From Altererythrobacter sp. B11 (GTDB taxonomy: Bacteria > Pseudomonadota > Alphaproteobacteria > Sphingomonadales > Sphingomonadaceae): 64,000 nucleotides of DNA. The translations under genes were made by a program, and so were the position numbers. Of this stretch, positions 22,182-29,843 are shown piece after piece. Within the stretch, counting starts at the first letter, position 1. Each line of letters starts with the position of its first letter. The notes below the pieces were generated by a model. It did no database searches. It was not told the DNA's origin and saw nothing but the letters and a program-made list of their open reading frames with translations. The stretch covers positions 3,387,001 through 3,451,000 of the forward strand of contig NZ_AP018498.1 of the NCBI RefSeq assembly GCF_003569745.1, in the 5' to 3' direction.

Positions 22182-23081
22182 TCAGCTCTTCAGCTTCCAG
22201 CCGCTCTTCAGGATGCGGTAGGTCACGAAGCCCAGCACGAGGTTGAGCACGCCCACGCCGATCGCCGCGCCGATTACGGCCTGATTGCTGTTGCCGATAT
22301 CGCTTTCCCCGAGGAAGCCGAAGCGGAAACCCGAGATCATGTAGAAGAACGGGTTCAGCCGGCTCACCAGCTGGAAGGCCGGCGATAGCGCATGGATGAC
22401 GTAGAAGGTGCCCGACAGCAGCGAGAGCGGCGCCACGACGAAATTGGTGACGGCCGCCGCGTGATCGAACTTGTCCGCCCACAGGCTGGTGAGCAGGCCC
22501 ATCAGCGCCAGCAGCGTGGCGCCCATTAGGCCGAACCATACGATCGCCCAGGGATGCGCCGCCATCATCTGCACATCGGGCCACAGCCACATGGCCAGCG
22601 CCAGCGCGCCGCCCACCATCACCGAACGGGTGATCGCCGCTCCTACGATGCCGATCATCAGCTCCGCCTCGCTCAGCGGGGGCATCAGCACGTCGATAAT
22701 CGTGCCCTGCAGCTTGCCCGCCAGCAGCGAGAAGCTGGAATTGGCGAAGGCGTTCTGCATCATGCCCATCATGATCAGGCCCGGCGCGACGAAGGTGGCA
22801 AAGGGCACGCCCAGTATCTCGCGCCCGCCGCGGCCCATGGCGACGGTGAAGATCACCAGAAACAGCAGCGTGGTGACCGCAGGTGCCCACACTGTCTGCG
22901 TCTGCACCTTGAGAAAACGCCGGACCTCCTTAATATAGAGGCTCCACAGCCCGATCCGGTTGAAACCCGTGATCTGCGGCTGGCCCTTGGGCGGAAACCT
23001 GCGCCCGGCGCCCGTGCCGGAATCGAGGAATTCGGGTGACGTACCGGCCGGTGCCGGAGTAGCTTGGGCTTGATCGGCCAT
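22182..23081 (-). CDS. ABC-2 type transporter permease
   Basis: 299 residues. A Pro-rich cytoplasmic start is followed by the ABC-2 membrane pattern with six predicted helices, including APAVTTLLFLVIFTVAMG, FVAPGLIMMGMMQNAF (the family's conserved second segment) and FYMISGFRFGFLG. Such permeases export polysaccharides, drugs or other molecules together with a separate ATPase, which is not adjacent here. The start is ATG 23081, which matches family length; the ribosome-binding site is weak. Confidence 0.88.
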   Translation of the reverse strand: MADQAQATPAPAGTSPEFLDSGTGAGRRFPPKGQPQITGFNRIGLWSLYIKEVRRFLKVQTQTVWAPAVTTLLFLVIFTVAMGRGGREILGVPFATFVAPGLIMMGMMQNAFANSSFSLLAGKLQGTIIDVLMPPLSEAELMIGIVGAAITRSVMVGGALALAMWLWPDVQMMAAHPWAIVWFGLMGATLLALMGLLTSLWADKFDHAAAVTNFVVAPLSLLSGTFYVIHALSPAFQLVSRLNPFFYMISGFRFGFLGESDIGNSNQAVIGAAIGVGVLNLVLGFVTYRILKSGWKLKS

Positions 23082-23159
23082 AGGGGGGCGACTATCGGCC
23101 CCTGCTTGCGCTGGCAAGATGTTGCGCGGCCCGCCCGCATATGAATTGGTGGATTTTAG

Positions 23160-23843
23160 ATGAGCTGGACCGAAGAACGCATCGCGACACTGACCAAGAT
23201 GTGGGAGGGTGGCGCGACGGCGAGCCAGATCGCGGATGAACTGGGCGGCGTGTCCCGGAACGCGGTGATCGGCAAGGCGCACCGCCTTGGCCTGAAGTCG
23301 CGCCCCTCCCCCGTGAAGCCGAACGAGGAAAAGGACGCGGGCAAGCCGCGCAAGGCCGAAGCCAAGCCCGCAGCGCCCAAGGCGCCGCCGCCGGCCAAGC
23401 CGAAGGCGCCCGCCCCCCGCCCTGCGCAGCAGGCACGCCCGGCCGAGCCCGCGCCGGAAGAGCGCGAGGCGCCGAGCCAACCCACCCCCGCCCCGGCGGC
23501 GGATTCCCCGCGCGTTGTTTCCGTCGGCCCCGGCGGCTTCCTGCGGCAGGGCCCGGGTGACCAGCAGGCCCCGATCCCGCCCGCACCGCCCCGCCGCCTG
23601 GTGCCCGCGCGGCCCAGCCCGGAAATGGCCGACAAGACGAGCCTGCTCGATCTCAGCGACCGGGTATGCCGCTGGCCGATGGGCCATCCGGGTGAACCCG
23701 ATTTCCATTTCTGTGGGGAGAAGGTGAACCCCGGCTTCCCCTATTGCGTGGAACATTGCGGCCGGGCCTATCAGGCGCAGCTGCCGCGCGGCGCCCGCCG
23801 GCCCCCGCCCCCGCTGCCCTTCGGCGGCCCGCGCGTTCGCTGA
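23160..23843 (+). CDS. gcrA: GcrA-family cell cycle regulator
   Basis: 227 residues. The N-terminal helix-turn-helix MSWTEERIATLTKMWEGG then SQIADELGGVSRNAVIGKAH is diagnostic of GcrA. A Lys/Ala/Pro-rich linker of about 110 residues follows, then a C-terminal Cys/Trp domain (CRWPMGHPGEPDFHFCG, FPYCVEHC). GcrA binds the housekeeping sigma factor and activates promoters carrying methylated GANTC sites, coupling replication to transcription in Alphaproteobacteria. The linker is long compared with the Caulobacter protein. Confidence 0.95.
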   Translation: MSWTEERIATLTKMWEGGATASQIADELGGVSRNAVIGKAHRLGLKSRPSPVKPNEEKDAGKPRKAEAKPAAPKAPPPAKPKAPAPRPAQQARPAEPAPEEREAPSQPTPAPAADSPRVVSVGPGGFLRQGPGDQQAPIPPAPPRRLVPARPSPEMADKTSLLDLSDRVCRWPMGHPGEPDFHFCGEKVNPGFPYCVEHCGRAYQAQLPRGARRPPPPLPFGGPRVR

Positions 23844-23869
23844 CCGCCCGATTTTCCGAAGTTTCAGAG

Positions 23870-23902
23870 CCCGCCGTTCCCACCCCGGAACGGCGGGTTT
23901 TT
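23870..23902 (+). terminator. Rho-independent terminator after gcrA
   Basis: CCCGCCGTTCC at 23870-23880 pairs with GGAACGGCGGG at 23887-23897 across a six-base loop, followed by five T. It lies 27 bases after the gcrA stop. Confidence 0.9.
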
Positions 23903-24204
23903 CGTGCCTGCGGCTGCGGAGGCGAGTGCGATTCCAGATGGGGCTGGAACACGCTGGAACAGGGTTCATGCCAAAAGTGTAACCTTGCACTCCCCGGCGC
24001 GAAAAAGGGGGCAAATCTGCGGCTTTGGAGGGGGCTACGGCGTGCATGCGACAAGGCTGCCGCATGGCCTACGCCGTAGGAAAGCGACGCGGCTCGCGCT
24101 CGCTCGCTTTCGCCACGCGGGCTGCTCCTTCGAGAGCAGTTGATTAGTTCGGCGGCTCACTTATCCATGATGTGCAAATCAGATGCAGCATGGCAGGGGC
24201 AGTT
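23903..24204. other. Intergenic stretch with a dispersed repeat
   Basis: About 300 bases between the gcrA terminator and the S9 peptidase gene. No gene is seen. It contains the 28-base repeat at 23942-23969 that recurs exactly, inverted, at 61483-61510. A shorter shared block, GTAGGAAAGCGAC (near 24075 here and 61396-61408 inverted there), follows in the same relative orientation. Confidence 0.55.
23942..23969 (+). repeat. 28-base intergenic repeat, copy 1
   Basis: Identical over 28 bases to the reverse complement of 61483-61510. Its core is a tandem of the octamer CTGGAACA separated by CG, giving a ten-base period, followed by GGGTTCAT. It lies about 235 bases upstream of the S9 peptidase start. 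A regulatory site or a dispersed repetitive element are both possible. Confidence 0.8.
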
Positions 24205-26211
24205 ATGCGGGGGAATGTAGGGAATGGGCGCCGCGCCCGATGGACGCGGATGGGCCGGCTTGTGGCGCAGCTGTGCGGCGCGGGGGTTCTTTTGCTGGCG
24301 CTTCCAGCCGCGGCCCAGCCGACAGGGGGTGAAGCCGGTTCCGCAACGAAGGCTGTGGCCGAAACGGGGCAGCTTCCCACAAGTGCCTTCGCCCGCCTTC
24401 CCTTCGTGGAAAAGGCAAGCTTGTCCCCCAATGGTGAGAATATCGCCGGGCTGTTCGGCGTAAACGGCGAACAGCGCATCATGATGATGCCGGTGCTCGG
24501 TGACCGGTCGCAGAGTGTTGGGGCGCGCGTGCCCGATCAGACCGAAGTTGCCTGGATCCGATGGGTGGGTGACGACAATATCATCGTCGGGCTTACCACG
24601 CTCATGCCGGTGGAAACGAGCCGCTGGTACGTTTCGCGGCTGATCGGAATCAGCCGCAAGACCGGCGAAATCACGAAGCTGTTATGGGATCTCGGCGGGC
24701 AGAATGCGGCCGATGTGCTGTGGATCCCGGAAGACGGAAGCACGGAAATCCTCGTCGCCGGTCAGGGCAGCATCTACGAGTCTGCGGAGTTCTGGCCTGC
24801 CGTATACCGCGTGGACGTGGCAACAGGACGGCAGAAACTGGTAGAGCGGGGACGAACCGGCGTGCTCGACTGGGGCGCGGACAATTCGGGTCAGGTGCGC
24901 CTCGGGATCGCCTATAGCGACCGCACCACCACCTCCAAATTGTTCTATCGCGCGCAAGGCAACCATTCCCTGCGGGAAATCGACCGGGCGAGACTCGATG
25001 TGGACGAGGACCTCACCATCCCCTTCTTCTTCGGGGAAGCGGATCACGGCTATATCATCAGGGAACTGGAGGGCGGGCGCTCCGCAGTTGTCGAGACCGA
25101 TATCACCACCGGCCAGGATGTGCGGACCATCTATGCCGATCACGACGTCGAAGATGTCGTGATGTCCCCCGACGGTACGAAGCTGCTCGGAATATGGGCT
25201 ACCGACGTCGATGAGGAAATCGTCTGGCTGGACCCCGGCGTCGCCACTGCTCAAACGGATCTGCAAACCGCTGCGCCGATGGCGAAGGCCAGGATCGTGA
25301 GCTTCAGCGCCGATCTGGGCAAGATGCTCGTCCGCTTCAGCACGCCGGACAACCCCGGCCTACTGTACTATTACGACAATACGACCGGCGATCTCTACCA
25401 GCTCGCCGATGCCAACCCGGCGATCGGCAGCAAGCGGCTCTCACGCGCGAAGCTGGTGCGTTACAAGGCTCGCGACGGACTGGAGATCGAAGGCGTGCTC
25501 ACCACGCCGCGCGGCCGGGCGGAAAAGAACCTGCCGATGGTGGTGATGCCGCATGGCGGGCCCTGGGCACATGACGAGCTGACATATGACTATTGGGCGC
25601 AGTTCCTGGCGGAGCGCGGCTATCTGGTGCTGCAGCCGAACTTCCGCGGATCGACCGGTTATGGCGTGGAGTTTGAGAAGGCGGGCCGCGGGCAACTCGG
25701 CTTTGCCATGCAGGACGATGTTACCGCCGGCGTGAACTGGGCGGTATCGCAGGGGCTGGCCGATCCGCAGCGCGTGTGCATCGTCGGCGCCTCCTACGGC
25801 GGCTATGCGGCCATGTGGGGCATCGCCAAAGACCCGGACCTCTACCGCTGCGCCATTTCCATCGCCGGCGTGGCCAACCTGCGGCGCGAGGTGAACGATT
25901 TTGGCGATTCCATTCGCGCCCGGCTCTACCGCGGGCAATGGCAGGCCATGACGCCGGATTTCGCCGCCGTCTCGCCGCTCAATGCGGTGGAGAAGATCAA
26001 GGCACCGCTTCTGCTGATCCACGGGAAGAAGGACGTGACGGTGGATTACGCCCAGTCCGACCGCATGTATTCGGCGATGAAGAAGGCGGGCAAAACGGTG
26101 GACCTCGTCTCGCTTCCGCAGGCGGACCACTATTTCACGCGCGAAGCGGACCGGCTGACCCTGCTCACCTCGATCGAAGAGTTCCTGACGAAGTACAATC
26201 CGGCGGACTGA
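24205..26211 (+). CDS. S9-family prolyl oligopeptidase-like exported peptidase
   Basis: 668 residues from ATG 24205. Longer starts at 24172 and 24190 and a shorter one at 24250 are possible; 24205 has GGCAGGGG just upstream. A signal peptide is clear (GRLVAQLCGAGVLLLALPAAAQ). The middle is a beta-propeller typical of S9 peptidases. The C-terminal alpha/beta hydrolase has the nucleophile in GASYGGYAAMWG (Ser about 530), the Asp in HGKKDVTVDYAQ and the His in ADHYFTRE. It cleaves short peptides, probably in the periplasm. It ends 18 bases before the convergent MFS gene. Confidence 0.92.
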   Translation: MRGNVGNGRRARWTRMGRLVAQLCGAGVLLLALPAAAQPTGGEAGSATKAVAETGQLPTSAFARLPFVEKASLSPNGENIAGLFGVNGEQRIMMMPVLGDRSQSVGARVPDQTEVAWIRWVGDDNIIVGLTTLMPVETSRWYVSRLIGISRKTGEITKLLWDLGGQNAADVLWIPEDGSTEILVAGQGSIYESAEFWPAVYRVDVATGRQKLVERGRTGVLDWGADNSGQVRLGIAYSDRTTTSKLFYRAQGNHSLREIDRARLDVDEDLTIPFFFGEADHGYIIRELEGGRSAVVETDITTGQDVRTIYADHDVEDVVMSPDGTKLLGIWATDVDEEIVWLDPGVATAQTDLQTAAPMAKARIVSFSADLGKMLVRFSTPDNPGLLYYYDNTTGDLYQLADANPAIGSKRLSRAKLVRYKARDGLEIEGVLTTPRGRAEKNLPMVVMPHGGPWAHDELTYDYWAQFLAERGYLVLQPNFRGSTGYGVEFEKAGRGQLGFAMQDDVTAGVNWAVSQGLADPQRVCIVGASYGGYAAMWGIAKDPDLYRCAISIAGVANLRREVNDFGDSIRARLYRGQWQAMTPDFAAVSPLNAVEKIKAPLLLIHGKKDVTVDYAQSDRMYSAMKKAGKTVDLVSLPQADHYFTREADRLTLLTSIEEFLTKYNPAD

Positions 26212-26229
26212 GCGCCGCTCCTGCGGGCT

Positions 26230-27609
26230 TCACGCGCCCGCCGCCGCGACCCTTCGCCGCTCCGCCTCGGCCAGGCTGGGCACATGGCGGTCGACCACGA
26301 AGGCGGCCGCCGCGATCACGGCTGCGGAGAGGGTCAGCACGGCGAAGAAGGGAATTGTGCTGCCCCCACCCAGCGCCAGCAGCCCGCCGCCGAAAGCCGT
26401 CGCCGCGATGGCGCCCACGCGGCTCATGAAGATGCCGAAGCCGATCCCGGCCGAGCGACAGCTTTGCGGATAGGCGTGGGTCATCATCACATACATGCCG
26501 GCGATGGCGGCGCTGAAGAAGCCGCCGGCCGCGCCGATCAGCCAGGTGACGAGCGTCTGCTGCGCCTGTGCGGGCGGGACGGCCGGATTGGGCGCCAGCC
26601 CCTCCACCGCCCAGCCCAGCGCGATCAGCAGCACCACCAGCCCGCCGCTGAGCGCCAGCATCACCGGGCGCGAGCCGAAGCGGCGCATGGCGAGGCCGAC
26701 GATGATCGAACCGATCATCGAGGTGATCCCCGCCCAGGCCACCGCATTGCCCGCCGCCGCCAGCGAGAAGCCGCGCTCCGTCAGCATCACCGTGGACCAG
26801 CTGAGGATGCTGTAGGCGACCAGCGCCGCCGCCGCGAAGGCCAGGCCGATGCCGGTGTTCACCCGCGTGTTGCTGGGGTGGAGCACTCCCACGGAAGGCC
26901 CGTCCCCCGCGTCCGTCTCATGCCGTTCGGGCACCAGCTCCGTATCCTCGCGCAGCACCAGCCGCGCGTTGCGCAGCGCCGCTTCCCGCCGGCCGCGGGC
27001 GAGGAGGAAGGACGGGCTGTCGCGCAGCACCGCGGCGATGATCGCCACCAGCACCAGCGTGGCGAGGCCGATGCGCGTGAACGTCCCCGGCCAGCCATGC
27101 GCGACGGCGAGATCGGGCCCGATCCAGCCGACGATCGTGCCGCCGATCGGCGTGCCCACCGAAAGCGTGCTGACCGCCACGGCGCGCCAGCGATCGGGCA
27201 GCCATTCGCCTGCCATGGCCAGCGCATTGGCATAGGCCGCGCCGAAGCCCAGCCCGCCCAGAAGGCGCCAGCCCGCCATGTGCCAAACGCCGGCGGAAGT
27301 GCCCGCACCGACCGTCGCCAGCGAGAACACCAGCGCCGCCAGCGCCAGCGTCCAGCGGCGGCCGATCGTGTCGCCCAGCCAGCCCCCGCCCCACGAACCG
27401 AGGCCGAAGCCCACCAGCGCCGCACCCATGGCCCAGCCGAAAGTGGTGCTGTCCGTGTCGAAGCTGTCGATCACCAGCGGCGCGACGATGCCGAGCAATT
27501 GCAGGTCGATCCCGTCGCACACCAGCACCAGCATGCAGGTGGCGACGATCGCCCATTGGAACGGGTGCATGCGCGAACGGTTCAGCGCCTCTGAAAATGT
27601 AACTGCCAT
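26230..27609 (-). CDS. MFS transporter, aromatic acid:H+ symporter-like
   Basis: 459 residues with 12 predicted membrane helices and a cytoplasmic loop near residues 200-250. The loop-1 motif (DGIDLQLLGIVAPLV then GSWGGGWLGDTIGRRWTL) is the pattern of the aromatic-acid/sugar MFS branch, including the Asp in the first helix needed for aromatic acid transport. It probably takes up a small organic acid across the inner membrane. No catabolic enzyme lies beside it that would identify the substrate. Confidence 0.88.
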   Translation of the reverse strand: MAVTFSEALNRSRMHPFQWAIVATCMLVLVCDGIDLQLLGIVAPLVIDSFDTDSTTFGWAMGAALVGFGLGSWGGGWLGDTIGRRWTLALAALVFSLATVGAGTSAGVWHMAGWRLLGGLGFGAAYANALAMAGEWLPDRWRAVAVSTLSVGTPIGGTIVGWIGPDLAVAHGWPGTFTRIGLATLVLVAIIAAVLRDSPSFLLARGRREAALRNARLVLREDTELVPERHETDAGDGPSVGVLHPSNTRVNTGIGLAFAAAALVAYSILSWSTVMLTERGFSLAAAGNAVAWAGITSMIGSIIVGLAMRRFGSRPVMLALSGGLVVLLIALGWAVEGLAPNPAVPPAQAQQTLVTWLIGAAGGFFSAAIAGMYVMMTHAYPQSCRSAGIGFGIFMSRVGAIAATAFGGGLLALGGGSTIPFFAVLTLSAAVIAAAAFVVDRHVPSLAEAERRRVAAAGA

Positions 27610-27666
27610 CGCTCTCCCATCCGCCAGTGTTTCCTGGCTTGTTATGCGGTTCCTGCGAACCGATGC

Positions 27667-28053
27667 TCAGCCATCCGGGGCGGGCGGCACGGTCACGGCT
27701 CCCCCGCTCATCTCCACTACGCCGAAGCGATTGCCCGCCGGATCCGTGAGCATCGCCAGGATCACCACGCCCGGCACCACCAGCCGCGGAAAGGCGATGC
27801 CGCCGCCGAGTTCCACCGCCCGCCGCTGTGTCGCTTCGATATCGTCCACGCCGAAATAGAGCACCCGCTCCGTAAGGGGGCCGAGATCGGCGGGCTCCAC
27901 CCGCAGCGTGCCCGGCAGCGGCCCTTGCACGGGTACGGTAAAACTGCCGTCATCGGCAATGTCCCAGCCCAGCAGCGCGCCATAGAAGGACCGCTGAGAG
28001 ACGAGATCGGGCGCGGCGATATCAAAGAAGACGAGCGGCGCAGGAGTGGACAT
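27667..28053 (-). CDS. VOC family (glyoxalase-like) protein
   Basis: 128 residues from the ATG at 28053, chosen because GGAGG precedes it and it matches family length; a longer frame upstream is not protein-like. Paired beta-alpha-beta modules are seen in VFFDIAAPDLVSQRSFYGAL and LYFGVDDIEATQRRAVELGG, ending MLTDPAGNRFGVVE. This superfamily covers glyoxalase I, dioxygenases and antibiotic-binding proteins; the specific activity cannot be told. Confidence 0.88.
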   Translation of the reverse strand: MSTPAPLVFFDIAAPDLVSQRSFYGALLGWDIADDGSFTVPVQGPLPGTLRVEPADLGPLTERVLYFGVDDIEATQRRAVELGGGIAFPRLVVPGVVILAMLTDPAGNRFGVVEMSGGAVTVPPAPDG

Positions 28054-28259
28054 GGCAGGCACCTCCTCGGCATGGATCGGCGGGTAAAGCGGCAGGAATG
28101 CAGCGCCAAGCGCGGGGGCGATCGCCAGCCGGCGGATATTGGCCGGAGCCCCGGCGCGGATCCCGCGCGGCCCGACTCGCTCAGTATGCGGGGCAATGTC
28201 AGCAAGCCTTCTCATTCGCATTGTCCCCTCCTCTTCCGCCCGCCCCGGGCGCCTGCACG

Positions 28260-29129
28260 CTAATCCTCGCGATACTGGCCGAAGTCCGGCGCCTCCTCGG
28301 CCTTGTCGGGCGTGGCGGCCAGCACGGCGTCGGCCCGGGCGCGCATGGCTTCCTTGTAGTAGCCGTGGGTGACGATGTAGGTGCGGTTGGCAAGGATGCC
28401 GTCCGCCACCAGCGCCCCGGCCTCTTCCGGCTCCATCCAGTTTTCGCCCACGATACGGCGGGACAGCTTCTTCTCGCTATCCAGGAAGCCGCTGCCCTGC
28501 AGCAGATGCGAGGGGCGATTCTGCTGGGTTTCGTGAATGTTGGACTTCACCGGGCCGGGCAGGAGAATGGAAACACCGATGCCTTTTTCCGCCAGCTCCG
28601 GCTTCACCGCTTCGCAATAATGGCAGACCGCCGCCTTGCTGGCGGCATAGATCGCCAGATGCGGCGGCATGACCACTTCGGCAGCCAGGCTGGCGGTGGA
28701 GACCACGTGGCCCCCGCGCCCATGCGCCACCATCTGCGGCATGAATTCCACAAAGCCATTGATCACGCCGCCGACATTCACGCCGAAACCGAAATCGTAA
28801 TCGGCATAGGTCGCTTCCAGCACCGGGCCTTCCAGCCCCACGCCGGCATTGTTCACCAGAATGTCGATCCCGCCGAACTCGCGCTCCATCCGCGCCGCCG
28901 CCTCGCGATAGGCTTCGCGATCGGTGACATCGAGTTGCAGCGCGCTGACCGCGTTGGAGCGGGCGCCGCCGGTGAAGCCTTCCATCGCGCGGTCGATGTG
29001 GTCCTGCCGCAGATCGGCGATCACCACCTGCGCACCGCGATCGAGCAGCACCCGCGCGATGCCCAGGCCGATGCCGCTGGCACCGCCGGTGATGAACGCA
29101 ATCTTCCCTTCGAAACTTCCGATGGGCAT
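28260..29129 (-). CDS. SDR family NAD(P)-dependent oxidoreductase
   Basis: 289 residues from the ATG at 29129 (GGGAGAGG just upstream). Classical short-chain dehydrogenase: cofactor loop TGGASGIGLGIA near residue 14, NNAG near 92, Ser in VVSTASLAAE and the catalytic pair in IYAASKAAV. It oxidises or reduces an alcohol/ketone pair with a nicotinamide cofactor; the substrate is unknown. The C-terminus is about 30 residues longer than the minimal family. Confidence 0.92.
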   Translation of the reverse strand: MPIGSFEGKIAFITGGASGIGLGIARVLLDRGAQVVIADLRQDHIDRAMEGFTGGARSNAVSALQLDVTDREAYREAAARMEREFGGIDILVNNAGVGLEGPVLEATYADYDFGFGVNVGGVINGFVEFMPQMVAHGRGGHVVSTASLAAEVVMPPHLAIYAASKAAVCHYCEAVKPELAEKGIGVSILLPGPVKSNIHETQQNRPSHLLQGSGFLDSEKKLSRRIVGENWMEPEEAGALVADGILANRTYIVTHGYYKEAMRARADAVLAATPDKAEEAPDFGQYRED

Positions 29130-29218
29130 GCACCTCTCCCGTAATGTTGCGCCTCTATGTGGCAGAGGCCCCGCAGGTCGTCTATGGCCGGCCCGACTTA
29201 AACAGACGGAGGATACAC

Positions 29219-29734
29219 ATGCCCCTTTCGCTTCACGCCGCAATCATTCCCAGCAAGCTCCAGATTCTCCGCTCCGGCAAGGGCTGGCTGGACAAGGCCG
29301 AAAGCTGCGGCATTCCCGAGGCGGAACTGGTGGAAGCCCGGCTGATCGACGACATGCTGCCCTTCGCCTATCAGGTGAAGAGCATGGCCGATCACAGCAA
29401 GGGCGCGATCGAAGGCGTGCGCGCGGGCGTGTTCACGCCGAAGTTCAAGGACACGCCGCCTGCCACCTTCGCCGAGATGCGCAGCCTGCTGGACGATGCC
29501 ATCGCCTTCCTCGAGTCGGTGACGGAAGAAGAGATGGAAAGCTTCATCGGCAAGGACATGCGGTTCGAGATCGGCGAGAAGAAGCTGCCCTTCACGGCGG
29601 AGGATTTCCTGCTGACCTTCAGCCAGACCAATTTCTTCTTCCACGCCTGCACCGCCTATGGTGTGCTGCGCATGAAGGGCGTGGCCGTGGGCAAGCTCGA
29701 CTATCTGGGCGCCCTGCGGCTCAAGGCTGCCTGA
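29219..29734 (+). CDS. DUF1993 domain-containing protein
   Basis: 171 residues from ATG 29219, with ACGGAGG ten bases upstream. Helical protein of the DUF1993 family: LHAAIIPSKLQILRSGKGWL, DDMLPFAYQVKSM and the C-terminal TNFFFHACTAYGVLRMKGV pattern, which recalls the DinB-like four-helix fold. A second member lies at 54953. Function unknown; the two copies share the order of motifs but are clearly diverged. Confidence 0.88.
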   Translation: MPLSLHAAIIPSKLQILRSGKGWLDKAESCGIPEAELVEARLIDDMLPFAYQVKSMADHSKGAIEGVRAGVFTPKFKDTPPATFAEMRSLLDDAIAFLESVTEEEMESFIGKDMRFEIGEKKLPFTAEDFLLTFSQTNFFFHACTAYGVLRMKGVAVGKLDYLGALRLKAA

Positions 29735-29750
29735 GCCCTGACGTATAAAG

Positions 29751-29780
29751 GGGCCGCGGGATCTTTGCCCCGCGGCCCCC
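29751..29780 (+). terminator. Hairpin after the DUF1993 gene
   Basis: GGGGCCGCGGG and CCCCGCGGCCCC form a strong stem about 16 bases after the stop. There is no T-tract, so it may protect the transcript end rather than terminate alone. Confidence 0.5.
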
Positions 29781-29801
29781 TCCTCTCCAACCCGGAGAAA
29801 G

Positions 29802-29835
29802 AAAACCCCCGCGGCCGTGAGGCTGCGGGGGTTTT
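29802..29835. terminator. Bidirectional terminator between the DUF1993 gene and pnp
   Basis: AAAACCCCCGCGGCC pairs with GGCTGCGGGGGTTTT around a GTGA loop, giving A-tract and T-tract on opposite sides. It can end transcription from both convergent genes; the pnp stop is nine bases away. Confidence 0.88.
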
Positions 29836-29843
29836 CCGTTCAA

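Noticed and set aside
23946-23960. GAAC-N6-GAAC inside the 28-base repeat, considered as a LexA site
   Set aside because: The alphaproteobacterial box needs seven bases between the half-sites; here there are six, in both copies.
23947-23967. GGAAC followed by GTT in the repeat, considered as a general stress (EcfG) promoter
   Set aside because: The spacer is about 13 bases instead of 16-17, and no gene start is suitably placed.
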